Source: an uncultured Dehalococcoidia bacterium (GTDB taxonomy: Bacteria > Chloroflexota > Dehalococcoidia > Lucifugimonadales > G958296245). Taken from it: a stretch of DNA of 64,000 bases. The number at the start of each line of letters is the position of its first letter. Position 1 is the stretch's first letter. The stretch covers positions 1,974,197-2,038,196 of the forward strand of contig OY282458.1 of the NCBI GenBank assembly GCA_958296245.1, given 5' to 3'. Below, piece after piece: positions 25,147 to 34,099 of this stretch. The notes beneath the pieces are model-generated. The model saw only the letters and a program-made list of their open reading frames with translations. It was not told the DNA's origin and did not search any database. The translations under genes and the position numbers were made by a program.

Positions 25147-26782
25147 ATGCCCTGTTGACCTTGAATATGACGCCGTCGGACAGTTCCGCCACCGGCTCCA
25201 GGTAAGGCAGCTCCTCTATGCTGTAATCGTAATCCGGCGCAAAGGAATGGAGCCAGGCGATATACGTGCCGTCTGCCGCATTTTCTATCTGCCATTTCGC
25301 TCCGGTATTGAGCTTCCAGCCCCGGTCCGAATCGTCTGCGTGCGTAGCCAGATAATCATCTATCTGACGGCCGGTGAGGATGTATAGAATTAACGAGTTG
25401 CACAGCGCCGGAACGTCAACCGGCGCTTCCCGAAGATACTGCAAGACTTCCGAATTGGCCCAAGGGGGCCCCTCCACTCCTATACCTTGTTCATTGACAC
25501 GAATGATTTCACGCGCGTTGAAGGCCGCGCCGCCGGCAAGCCAGAGAGAGAAGGCTAGGGCAATGACCACGACCAGCAGGCTGTGCGTCTCTTCTGCCCC
25601 CCCCCGTACAATCGTTCTAATTATTGGCAATTTGCCAACAGCCGACGGCAATGTACGCCCACGGGCATAGCTCAGGAACCTGTCCAGAGCAAGCACCGCC
25701 GCGAACAGAAGGGGGATGTACGCGGGGGACAGAAGCCTGCCGCCCAGGGGCAGGATTTCGGTACGCGATTGCGCCGCCGTGAGGAAAATCAGGTACACCA
25801 AGGCAAAGCCGCCGAACAGGTAGAACGGACGAGACCCTTCCATACCCGCGTCCTTCCGGTGCGAGCGAACGAATGTATACCCAACGGCTGCCGCCAGCGT
25901 CAGCAGAACAACTGCGGCGAATACCGCTGCGTCGGCCCTGACATCCCCCGGCGACAGGTAGAAGAACACCCACCCGGCCACGTCGCTGAGGAACTTGTCC
26001 AGAATCTCCAACAAGCTATACGGCGGCGGCCGTCTGGGTCCGTGGATTACGCCATGCAGCAGGACGTTCTGCACAAGCCACAGCCCCACCGGCGCCGCGG
26101 CAATCAGCGAGTACAGCCCAATGCGCTTCGCCTTCTCCAACGGCGCGGCGCCGCGCTGTAAGAGCAGCAGGGGCACGACGGTTATGATCAAGGCGACGCC
26201 CACGTAGCGAGTCAGGAGGGCCAGGGAGGCGAAGGCCGCCGCCCAAATCAGGTCCGACCGCTTGGCGGTATCGAGGAACTTGGAGGTCAGGACCAGTGAA
26301 AGCGTAACGAACAGGATGAAGGGCGCTTCGGACATGGCCATGGATGCGACCTGGTTCAGGGGGACCGCCAGCATGATGGCGAGACAAGCCACGACTATCA
26401 GGAAAGGATGCTGAACGTGCCGCCGCAGCCCCTGACCGGCGACGAATATGGTGAGTCCGAAGATGGCGGCGTTCAGCGGGCCGGCGACGTCGTAAGGATC
26501 GAACACCCCAAGGCTGGCTGCGGCCAACAGCACGGGATACAGAGGCGGCCAGTGCAGATAGGGCCATTCGTAAACCCGATTGAACCATTCCCCGTCCAGC
26601 AGGTTGCGGGCCGTGGATATGAAGGCGGTCGAATCCCAGGCCAGCCCCACGCCATAGGTCGCCTCCCGCGCCAGGATGATGGCCGCGCCCAGGACGGCAA
26701 TAGCGGCCAGCAGCAGGTCGAACCGGCCCGGGCGGATTGCGGCGGGCAGGCTTATCAGAGGCACAACATACACTCGAAGCAA
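25127..26782 (-). CDS. GT-C membrane glycosyltransferase without KEPC module (copy 1 of tandem pair)
   Basis: A 551-aa paralogue of the following gene, highly similar throughout (for example EAPFILFVTLSLVL and RGAAPLEKA). Loop residues GVGLAWDSTAFISTARNLLDGEW and LHWPPLYPVLLA match the GT-C pattern. It lacks the KEPC module. The TTG at 26782 is the first start in frame, with AAGG upstream; GTG 26773 is possible. It is the first gene of the minus-strand run 17431-26782 and is directly preceded by the 162-bp repeat array, which may contain its promoter. Confidence 0.8.
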   Translation of the reverse strand: MLRVYVVPLISLPAAIRPGRFDLLLAAIAVLGAAIILAREATYGVGLAWDSTAFISTARNLLDGEWFNRVYEWPYLHWPPLYPVLLAAASLGVFDPYDVAGPLNAAIFGLTIFVAGQGLRRHVQHPFLIVVACLAIMLAVPLNQVASMAMSEAPFILFVTLSLVLTSKFLDTAKRSDLIWAAAFASLALLTRYVGVALIITVVPLLLLQRGAAPLEKAKRIGLYSLIAAAPVGLWLVQNVLLHGVIHGPRRPPPYSLLEILDKFLSDVAGWVFFYLSPGDVRADAAVFAAVVLLTLAAAVGYTFVRSHRKDAGMEGSRPFYLFGGFALVYLIFLTAAQSRTEILPLGGRLLSPAYIPLLFAAVLALDRFLSYARGRTLPSAVGKLPIIRTIVRGGAEETHSLLVVVIALAFSLWLAGGAAFNAREIIRVNEQGIGVEGPPWANSEVLQYLREAPVDVPALCNSLILYILTGRQIDDYLATHADDSDRGWKLNTGAKWQIENAADGTYIAWLHSFAPDYDYSIEELPYLEPVAELSDGVIFKVNRAYDAAAD

Positions 26783-26794
26783 CCTTAGTTACGC

Positions 26795-27442
26795 CTGCTT
26801 TATCGGGGCTGCGCCAGTCAAGAAAGACCTCAGGAGAAACTGTTCAGACTCTGTGAGGACTCGAAGAGGGAATCCAGGAGATCCTCCCTTCTGGGCTGGG
26901 GGTCTGGGGGCTGTGCCCCCAGTTACCAATGGGCGGGCGGGTGGGATCAAAGACGTCTGCTTTATCGGGGCTGCGCCAGTCAAGAAAGACCTCAGGAGAA
27001 ACTGTTCAGACTCTGTGAGGCTCGAAGAAGGAAGTCCAAGATTCTCCCGTCGGGGCTGGGGGTCTGGGGGCTGTGCCCCCAGTTTACCAAGGGGCGGGCG
27101 GGTGGGTATCAAAGACGTCTGCTTTATCGGGGCTGCGCCAGTCAAGAAAGACCTCAGGAGAAACTGTTCAGACTCTGTGAGGCTCGAAGAAGGAAGTCCA
27201 AGATTCTCCCGTCGGGGCTGGGGGTCTGGGGGCTGTGCCCCCAGTTTACCAAGGGGCGGGCGGATGGGTATCAAAGACGTCTGCTTTATCGGGGCTGCGC
27301 CAGTCAAGAAAGACCTCAGGAGAAACTGTTCAGACTCTGTGAGGACTCGAAGAAGGAAGTCCAAGATTCTCCCGTCGGGGCTGGGGGTCTGGGGGCTGTG
27401 CCCCCAGTTTACCAAGGGGCGGACGGGTGGGATCAAGAACAA
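26795..27442. repeat. Four tandem 162-bp direct repeats with hairpins
   Basis: Units starting CTGCTTTATCGGGGCTGCGC occur at 26795, 26957, 27119 and 27281, exactly 162 bp apart. Units 2 and 3 are nearly identical; unit 1 is the most diverged. Each has the conserved stretch AACTGTTCAGACTCTGTGAG and a perfect hairpin CTGGGGGC-TGT-GCCCCCAG followed by TTT. Because 162 is a multiple of 3, long open frames exist on both strands, but they carry no recognisable protein. The array fills most of the 825-bp gap between divergent genes 25127-26782 and 27608-28303. Confidence 0.9.
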
Positions 27443-27607
27443 CCATCCTTTGGTGACATGTTACATTATCCGGTGTGAGACGGGCGCTGAGGGTTCGTTG
27501 TACAATGGGCTGGCGCCGTTGACCCGCGCCGCAAACGGCAAGCCTGATGGCTTTGGCGCGCCCACGGCGGCGCTTGGTCTAACGCCATCCGGCAGGGACT
27601 ATGAGCT

Positions 27608-28303
27608 ATGACGACTACCACTTCAGCCCAGAACGTTGCAGCCAAGGGTACTGAAGACCTCGGCCCCCTGCGCCCGCTGTCGGTCAACATCCGGCCCATC
27701 CTGGAATCCGTGGCCGGGCTGCTCACCGATGCCGAGATTGACGACTGGTTCGAGGGTCTCGCCAAAGCCAACGAAGGGCGCGGCTTCCACCTGGAATTGT
27801 TCTGTGGGGGAGAACTGGTAATCAATCCTATGGTAAACATGGACAGCACTTTCGCGGAAGCGGAACTTATAGGGAGACTACTCGTTTGGGCAGAGCAACA
27901 AGGCGGGCGCGTTACCAGCTCCCGGGCGATAGTACGGCTACCCGACGGCTCGCGGGTTGAACCGGACGCGGGCTGGTTGTCGCCAAGCCAACTGGCAGAG
28001 TTGCCGCCTATTTCCGCCGGGAGACCCATCACAGTTTGCCCCGCCTTTGTCGCCGAAATCATGTCAGCCACCGATTCCCTGGCGCCCTTGCAGCGCAAGA
28101 TGGAGCGCTACGCCGCCAACGGCGCACGGCTCGGCTGGCTGATTGACCCCTACCGGCGGCGGGTCCACGTCTACCGGCCCGACGCGGGACCGGAGTTGCT
28201 GGACGACCCGGAAACCATCAGCGGCGCACCGGTATTGCCCGGATTCGTGTTTGAGGTGGGCCGCCGGATCTTTGACCTGCACCGGCCCGCGCGGCAAGGA
28301 TAG
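27608..28303 (+). CDS. Uma2-family (DUF820) PD-(D/E)XK nuclease-like protein, copy 1
   Basis: A 231-aa protein. The PD-(D/E)XK core is visible as SRVEPDAGW (acidic residue), FVAEIMSATD (Glu) and a downstream KMERYAANGARLGWLIDP helix-strand. The family is widespread and usually of unknown biological role. The ATG at 27608 follows CAGGGACT; a second, out-of-frame ATG lies 7 nt upstream. The first ~55 and last ~95 residues are essentially the same as in copy 2, but the middle differs. Confidence 0.85.
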   Translation: MTTTTSAQNVAAKGTEDLGPLRPLSVNIRPILESVAGLLTDAEIDDWFEGLAKANEGRGFHLELFCGGELVINPMVNMDSTFAEAELIGRLLVWAEQQGGRVTSSRAIVRLPDGSRVEPDAGWLSPSQLAELPPISAGRPITVCPAFVAEIMSATDSLAPLQRKMERYAANGARLGWLIDPYRRRVHVYRPDAGPELLDDPETISGAPVLPGFVFEVGRRIFDLHRPARQG

Positions 28304-28521
28304 GCGCGATGGCGGATCCGCCGCTCCCGGTTGGCAAGGACCTCACGAAAACCATCTTTGACAACCATCCTGTGAGACGGGCGATGAGGGTTCGTTGTAC
28401 AATGGGCTGGCGCACGTTGACCCGCGCCGCAAACGGCGGGCCATAGGATACGGCAAGCTGTGGCGCGCCCACGGCGGCGCTTGGTCTGACGCCAAACGCC
28501 ATCCGGCAGGGACTATGAGCT

Positions 28522-29217
28522 ATGACGACTACCACTTCAGCCCAGAACGTTGCAGCCAAGGGTACTGAAGACCTCGGCCCCCTGCGCCCGCTGTCGGTCA
28601 ACATCCGGCCCATCCTGGAATCCGTGGCCGGGCTGCTCACCGATGCCGAGATTGACGACTGGTTCGAGGGTCTCGACCGGGTCAACGAGGGGCGAGGCTT
28701 TTGCCTGGAGCTGACCGCCGAGGGAGAGCTGGTAATCAGTCCGATGGTGAATATAGATGGCCTTTTTGCCGAAACGGAGTTAATCACCGATTTGAAAGTC
28801 TGGTCCAGAGAGTACGGAGGTTATGCTTTCGGCGCCAATGCCAATATGCGCTTGCCCGACGGCTCGCGAATACGGCCCGGCGCCCTATGGCTGTCCCCGG
28901 AGCAGACGGCGGCCATGCCGCCGGTTTCCGCCGGGGGAGCGATAACCTTCTGCCCCGCCTTTGTCGCCGAAATCATGTCAGCCGCCGATACCCTGGCGCC
29001 CTTGCAGCACAAGATGGAGCGCTACGCCGCCAACGGCGCACGGCTCGGCTGGCTGATTGACCCCTACCGGCGGCGGGTCCACGTCTACCGGCCCGACGCG
29101 GGGCCGGAGTTGCTGGACGACCCGGAGACCATCAGCGGCGCACCGGTATTGCCCGGATTCGTGTTTGAGGTGGGCCGCCGGATATTCGACCTGCACCGGC
29201 CCGCGCGGCAAGGATAG
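28522..29217 (+). CDS. Uma2-family (DUF820) PD-(D/E)XK nuclease-like protein, copy 2
   Basis: A 231-aa tandem duplicate (914-bp period) of the preceding gene. Upstream sequence is also duplicated, including a TTGTACAATGGGCTGGCGC stretch about 120 nt before each start. The N- and C-terminal thirds match copy 1 nearly exactly, while residues about 56-140 (VNEGRGFCLELTAEGELVISP through WLSPEQTAAMPPVS) have diverged strongly. Core residues SRIRPGALW, VAEIMSAAD and KMERY remain, but the first acidic residue (Asp in VEPD) is Gly here, so this copy may be less active or inactive. Confidence 0.85.
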   Translation: MTTTTSAQNVAAKGTEDLGPLRPLSVNIRPILESVAGLLTDAEIDDWFEGLDRVNEGRGFCLELTAEGELVISPMVNIDGLFAETELITDLKVWSREYGGYAFGANANMRLPDGSRIRPGALWLSPEQTAAMPPVSAGGAITFCPAFVAEIMSAADTLAPLQHKMERYAANGARLGWLIDPYRRRVHVYRPDAGPELLDDPETISGAPVLPGFVFEVGRRIFDLHRPARQG

Positions 29218-29372
29218 GCGCGATGGCGGATCCGCCGCTCCCGGTTGGTTCGGAGGGCGCTCCACAAGCGCAGACCTTGCGCCCACCGCCCTGACCCCTC
29301 TCCACCTATCGCTAATCCTCGTCTGGGAGATGTTCTTAAGAAGCTGCTGATGACCACTCTCAAAGGAAGCAA

Positions 29373-30257
29373 TTGCAACCAGCAGTGACTCCCCGCGTAG
29401 ATATGAGAGTATTGAAAAGGCTGGTCCGCAATATCCTCCCGGCGCGGGTGCATGGCGAGATCCGCCGGGTGGTCCATACCTGGCGGCTCAACCGGGCGCC
29501 TGTGATGACGGCGGACGTTGCCCCGCTTCCCAGGGCGGCGGAGATCTCATTCTCGGATATGCTCCGGGGCGGCGGCATAGCCGACGGCTGGGAAGAGGCG
29601 AAAACCTCGATAGATGAAGTCTTCGAATACGCGCCGGGGATTCACGCCATGGACCCCGAAAGCTGCCGGGCAATCTACCACCTGATCCGCCGTCTTCAAC
29701 CGCGCTCCGTTCTGGAAATCGGCACCAACCGCGGCGCATCCACCTTACACGCCGCCATGGCAATGCGGGAGTACCGGAATGCAGGACGCCCGCCCCGTAT
29801 GGTCACCGTGGACTTGTTTGACGTCAACGATCCTGCTACCGTCGAGGCGAAACGATACCGCATCGTAACCCCGCCCCGGGAGATGCTGGCCCGGCTGGAC
29901 TGCGCCGACATGGTCGAGTTTTCCATCGCCCGGTCCACGGACTATCTGGACGGACGCGAAGCGGAGTTCGATTTCATCCTCATGGACCACGCCGCCGCCG
30001 CGGACATAATCTACCGGGACATCGCGCTGGCAATCAGGGCCCTGCGCCCGGGCGGCCAACTGTTGATTCATCCCTACTTCCCCGACAGGAAACCCCTGCG
30101 GACGGAGGAGCGCGTCAACTCCGACTCCTACCTTGCCGTGCGCCGTCTGCGCAGGCAAGGCGCCCGCCTGGCCGCCTTGCCCCTGGGCACGCTGCCCTGG
30201 CCGACGAAGCCCGGCGGGTCGAACCTCACCAGTCTGGCCCTCTTGGCGAGGGAATGA
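29373..30257 (+). CDS. Class I SAM-dependent methyltransferase (Methyltransf_24-like)
   Basis: A 294-aa protein. The SAM-binding motif I is SVLEIGTNRGASTLHAA, motif II is MVTVDLFDV, and the post-I acidic region is EFDFILMDHA. This arrangement resembles cephalosporin hydroxylase / O-methyltransferase-like proteins of polysaccharide clusters. The TTG at 29373 has AAAGGAAG 5 nt upstream; ATG 29403 is the alternative. It begins a plus-strand operon of surface polysaccharide genes running to 37558, so a glycan or lipid-glycan acceptor is likely. Confidence 0.75.
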   Translation: MQPAVTPRVDMRVLKRLVRNILPARVHGEIRRVVHTWRLNRAPVMTADVAPLPRAAEISFSDMLRGGGIADGWEEAKTSIDEVFEYAPGIHAMDPESCRAIYHLIRRLQPRSVLEIGTNRGASTLHAAMAMREYRNAGRPPRMVTVDLFDVNDPATVEAKRYRIVTPPREMLARLDCADMVEFSIARSTDYLDGREAEFDFILMDHAAAADIIYRDIALAIRALRPGGQLLIHPYFPDRKPLRTEERVNSDSYLAVRRLRRQGARLAALPLGTLPWPTKPGGSNLTSLALLARE

Positions 30258-30287
30258 CCAACGGCGGACCGCCCTAGAGGATATGAC

Positions 30288-31886
30288 ATGACCTATTTCA
30301 TACAAGAGATTGCGGGGATAGAGCAACCCGAGGCATCGCCTGTTCCTGCCCGCCGCAGGCGGATTATGATAATCGACCCGCCTTTCAAGCGCCTCTACCA
30401 TGACAATGCCTCACTGGTGAAATTCCCCCTGGCGCTTGGCTATCTCTCGGGGGCGGTCTTGAAGTGGACGGATTGGAAGGTCCAGGCCTACAACGCCGAC
30501 TTCAACCCGAAAAAGAGGGCTATCTCACTCGACAACGTAACCCGCATCAGGGAAGGGATGGAGCGTTACCTGCGGACGCTGGAGGACCCGGCAGCGCCCA
30601 TCTGGGAAGAGGTGCGGTCGGCCATAACGGAGTTCGGCCCGGACGTCGTTGGCATAAGCTCCAAGACCCAGAACTTCCCGTCCGCGATGAAGGTTGCGCG
30701 AATCGCCAAGGAGCATGACCCCGATACGCTGGTCGTCCTGGGCGGCCCCCACGCCAGCTTGTCCACAGAGAGGGCGCTGGACTGCCCTGATATCGACGTG
30801 GCCGCGCTGGGTGAAGGGGAGATGACGCTGGTCGGTCTGCTCGAGGCCAGGCAAAGCGGCGCGCCGCTGAGCGAGGCGCCGGGGATCGCGTACCGTCGGC
30901 GCGGGCGAGTGGCGCTCACACCACCGCGCGCTCAGATCTCCGACTTGGACGCGCTGCCCTTCCCCTCGGAATATGCGCCGCAAGTCCTTCGGGACTACGA
31001 GAGCTACCCGCCCGAAGCCTTCGGATACGTCTTCTCGGCTCGCGGCTGCCCTTACAGCTGCACCTTCTGCGAGTCCAAAGCCATCTGGACGCAGAAGACC
31101 CGCTGGCGCTCGCCTGAAAACGTGGTGAGAGAGATCAAGATGCTGATGGAGCGGGGCGTCCGGTACGTCTACTTCGACGATGACACGTTCGGCATACACC
31201 CGCGTTATATCGAGGAGCTATGCGGCTTGATGGAAACCGAGTGCCCCGGGCTCAAGTGGGGCTGCGAGATAACGGTCGGCGTGGTCAAGGAACAGTCGGT
31301 CGAATACATGCGACGCTCCGGCTGCGTGCGGGTCAATATCGGTATCGAGTCCGGAAACAACCGGATACTGCGCAGCGTGAAGAAGGGGCACACCATCGAG
31401 AAGGCGTATCCGGCGGTTGACCTCTGCCGGCAGGCGGGCATCGAAGTCGGCGCCTTCTTCATGATTGGCTTCCCGGAGGAGACTGAGGAGACGCTGCGAG
31501 ACACTCTGACGGCCATCGAGAAGATCAACGCCGATAACATCATGCTGAGCATCTTCACTCCCTATCCGGGATCCGAGCTGTTCCAGGTGTGCAAGGACCT
31601 TGGGGTGGTGGACGACGACTTCGACATTACGATCTACAACCACCAGAGCCCGGAGAACTGCTTCACCGCCTTCATTCCGCCGGAGCGCTTCAAAGAGCTG
31701 GTGCGGGAGTCGATGGCCGTTGTAACGCGCAAGAACCGCCGCGGCCGGTGGCGCCGAGTGGTCATGATGCTGCTCCATCGCGACTTCTATCGAACGATGC
31801 ACATGGCGCGGCGGTTCCTCCTCACCCGCGCGTCGTGGTATTCCGCGCGCGTCATCAGACGCCGCCGTTCAGAGCCGGTAGCCTGA
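30288..31886 (+). CDS. B12-binding domain radical SAM protein
   Basis: A 532-aa protein. The N-terminal region (about 25-210) is a cobalamin-binding Rossmann domain (IMIIDPP, PDVVGISSKT, LVVLGGPHAS, DIDVAALGEGE). The radical SAM core has the 4Fe-4S motif CPYSCTFC (C254, C258, C261), followed by YVYFDDDTF and VNIGIESGNN. Such enzymes methylate or rearrange unactivated carbons, often in lipid or glycan biosynthesis. It lies 30 nt after the methyltransferase gene and is co-directional with the glycan genes. Confidence 0.88.
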   Translation: MTYFIQEIAGIEQPEASPVPARRRRIMIIDPPFKRLYHDNASLVKFPLALGYLSGAVLKWTDWKVQAYNADFNPKKRAISLDNVTRIREGMERYLRTLEDPAAPIWEEVRSAITEFGPDVVGISSKTQNFPSAMKVARIAKEHDPDTLVVLGGPHASLSTERALDCPDIDVAALGEGEMTLVGLLEARQSGAPLSEAPGIAYRRRGRVALTPPRAQISDLDALPFPSEYAPQVLRDYESYPPEAFGYVFSARGCPYSCTFCESKAIWTQKTRWRSPENVVREIKMLMERGVRYVYFDDDTFGIHPRYIEELCGLMETECPGLKWGCEITVGVVKEQSVEYMRRSGCVRVNIGIESGNNRILRSVKKGHTIEKAYPAVDLCRQAGIEVGAFFMIGFPEETEETLRDTLTAIEKINADNIMLSIFTPYPGSELFQVCKDLGVVDDDFDITIYNHQSPENCFTAFIPPERFKELVRESMAVVTRKNRRGRWRRVVMMLLHRDFYRTMHMARRFLLTRASWYSARVIRRRRSEPVA

Positions 31887-32013
31887 CGGCTGCGTGGAAC
31901 AAGGGTTGTGGGCTGAAATGATTCCAGAAGTTCGTCGGGGAAAGGCTCGCCCTGTTTGACCCGGCGAAGATTCGACGCCTTGTATTATCAACACGTTCGG
32001 TAAGCGGTAGCAA

Positions 32014-32928
32014 ATGGGCATTCTGCGTCTCCTGACCCGCTATGCACCCCCGCCGGCCAAGAAAGCGTACCGACGACTTTTCGGCGAAGAGCAGTGGTTC
32101 CTTGCCGTGAACGCAGGCCTGCCTCTGACCGATTCCGCAATGAGCGGAGGGGCGCGCTCGCCGCAGCTGAAAGCGCATCATGCCCCGCCCGGCCGCTTCT
32201 GGGCCGACCCATTTCCCATAGTCGTTGACGGCAAGGTCTGGGTGTTCTTCGAGGATTACTCCTTCGCGTCAAAGAAAGCCGTCATCGCGTGCGCTCCGGT
32301 GTCCGCCGACGGCGGCCTGGGTGAAGTCGCCGCCGCGTTGGAATGCCCCTACCATCTCTCCTACCCGTTTGTCTTCGAGCATCGAGGCCGACTCTACCTG
32401 ATTCCCGACACCTGGGACGAGAATCGGGTTGACCTGTGGCGCTGCCGCCGGTTCCCCGACGATTGGACGAGAGAACGGACGCTGTTGGACGGCGTGAGCA
32501 TGAGCGACCCGACGCTGCACCGGCAGGACGGTAAGCTGTGGCTGTTCGGCACGGTGAGCGAGGCGAGGGCGCGGGCCAATGACGAGCTGCACGTCTATAT
32601 GGCCGATGCTCCGGAGGGCGCGTGGCGGCCCCACCCGGCCAATCCGGTGGTGTCCGACCGCCGCCGGGCCCGGCCGGCGGGCCGGCTGTTTTTCCGGGAG
32701 GGCCGCCTGATTCGCCCGGGGCAGGATTGCAGCGGACGCTACGGGGGCGCGGTCGTCCTCAATCGGGTGGATGAACTGAACGAACGCGCCTATGCCGAAA
32801 CCCCCATCGGGCGCATTGACAGCTCCGGGCTGCCCGGCAACCGGGGCACGCACACGGTCAATTACGCCGGCGGCCTCGAATTCCTGGACGGGCGTGTCCT
32901 GCGCAGACGAACAGGGTCGGCGGATTGA
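32014..32928 (+). CDS. GINT1 N-terminal-like five-bladed propeller protein of a glycan cluster
   Basis: A 304-aa protein. GRFWADPFPIVVDGKVWVFFEDY, PYHLSYPFVFEHRGRLYLIPD, SMSDPTLHRQDGKLWLF and DCSGRYGGAVVLNRV are repeated blade motifs of a GH43/GINT1-N-like propeller seen in bacterial surface polysaccharide loci. Its role (sugar hydrolysis, transfer or binding) is not established. The ATG lies 127 nt after the radical SAM gene with a weak ribosome site. Confidence 0.72.
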   Translation: MGILRLLTRYAPPPAKKAYRRLFGEEQWFLAVNAGLPLTDSAMSGGARSPQLKAHHAPPGRFWADPFPIVVDGKVWVFFEDYSFASKKAVIACAPVSADGGLGEVAAALECPYHLSYPFVFEHRGRLYLIPDTWDENRVDLWRCRRFPDDWTRERTLLDGVSMSDPTLHRQDGKLWLFGTVSEARARANDELHVYMADAPEGAWRPHPANPVVSDRRRARPAGRLFFREGRLIRPGQDCSGRYGGAVVLNRVDELNERAYAETPIGRIDSSGLPGNRGTHTVNYAGGLEFLDGRVLRRRTGSAD

Positions 32929-33004
32929 CGCCAATGCAAGAGGGCCGTTTCACCCTAATAATGGCTGCGCCGGCAGGGGTAGGTATTTCACTTAGAGCTT
33001 GCGT

Positions 33005-34093
33005 ATGTCGGGTCCTCCCCGCGCGATGAGGGTTCTGCTGATCGGACCGCTGCCCAGCAAGTCGGCGTCGCTTGGAGAACCCATCGGCGGGGCCAGGGTG
33101 ACTTTTGCGGAAGCGGTCCGGGAGTTGGACCTGCGAGGCTTCGACCTTGACGTCGTCAACACGGCCAGGCCGAGGCCCAATCTGCCCCTTTGGAAAATTC
33201 TGGCTTACGAGCTGCTCACCTTCGCGCGGGTGGTCTGGACGGTCCTGCGGCGGGCCCGGCGCTGCGACCTGGTATTCCTGCACATGTCGGCCTATTCGGC
33301 GCTGACGGCGGCCTTCGCCATCTGGGCCCTGTGCCAGGCTCTGCGCCGCCCCCTGGCCTTGCGGTTCTTCGGGGACAGCCTCTATTTCACCTACCATCGC
33401 TATGGGCCGGCCCGCCGCTGGCTGATGGACAAGACCTTTCTGCGGGCCCCGCTGGTGTATGAGGAAAGATGGACGCCACGGGAGTTCAGCAGCCGGGGCA
33501 ACTTCCGCTGGCTGGCCAACACCAGGGACATCATCCCCGCGGAAACCGGGCAGAGCCGGGATGGTGTCCGCAGACTGGTATTCATGGGCCAACTCAGGAA
33601 GGAAAAGGGGCTGGCCGAGGCGCTGGAGGCGTGCCGTTCCCTGCCCGAGGACTGCCATCTCCGAGTGTTCGGGCCCCGGATGCCCAACACCGACTTTTCC
33701 CTGTTCGACAGCCACCCCAGGGCGACCTACGGCGGGGCGCTGGAGCCGGAGGAGGCGCAGCGCGTCCTAGCCGAACACGACCTGCTGCTGTTCCTAAGCT
33801 ACATGAGAAGCGAGGGCACTCCGGGAGTCATTATAGAGGCCTTCCAGTGCGGCGTGCCGGTTGTGGCAACCTCGATAGGCGGAGTCCCCGAGCAGGTGGA
33901 ACACGAAAGGAGCGGGCTGCTGGTGGAGCCTCGCTCCGTCCCGGAGTTGAAGGCGGCGATCGAGCGGCTGATTGACGACCCGGCCCTGTACCGGCGGCTT
34001 TGCGCCGGGGCCAGGCAGCGCGGCGAGTTCTTCCGAGGCGGGCGCCATTTCGACCGGTTGGCCGAGGAGCTGCGGGGCTTGGCCCGCAAGTAA
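33005..34093 (+). CDS. GT4-family glycosyltransferase (GT-B fold)
   Basis: A 362-aa protein. The start MRVLLIGPLPSKSASLGEPIGGARVTF is the N-terminal Rossmann domain with a glycine-rich acceptor loop. The C-terminal domain has RRLVFMGQLRKEKGL, GALEPEEAQRVLAEHDLLLFLSYMRSEGTPGVIIEAFQCGVPVVAT, which contains the E-x7-E motif typical of GT4. It should add a sugar from a nucleotide donor on the cytoplasmic side. ATG 33005 is chosen over the in-frame TTG 32999. It is followed after 6 nt by the flippase gene. Confidence 0.88.
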   Translation: MSGPPRAMRVLLIGPLPSKSASLGEPIGGARVTFAEAVRELDLRGFDLDVVNTARPRPNLPLWKILAYELLTFARVVWTVLRRARRCDLVFLHMSAYSALTAAFAIWALCQALRRPLALRFFGDSLYFTYHRYGPARRWLMDKTFLRAPLVYEERWTPREFSSRGNFRWLANTRDIIPAETGQSRDGVRRLVFMGQLRKEKGLAEALEACRSLPEDCHLRVFGPRMPNTDFSLFDSHPRATYGGALEPEEAQRVLAEHDLLLFLSYMRSEGTPGVIIEAFQCGVPVVATSIGGVPEQVEHERSGLLVEPRSVPELKAAIERLIDDPALYRRLCAGARQRGEFFRGGRHFDRLAEELRGLARK

Positions 34094-34099
34094 GCAAAG

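Noticed and set aside
26795-27442. CRISPR array
   Set aside because: The whole 162-bp unit repeats with no variable spacers, and there are no cas genes.
26789-27611. Long open frames on both strands through the 162-bp repeats that could encode repeat proteins
   Set aside because: They exist because the period is a multiple of three and the unit lacks stops; there is no ribosome site, no recognisable fold, and hairpin structure dominates the unit.
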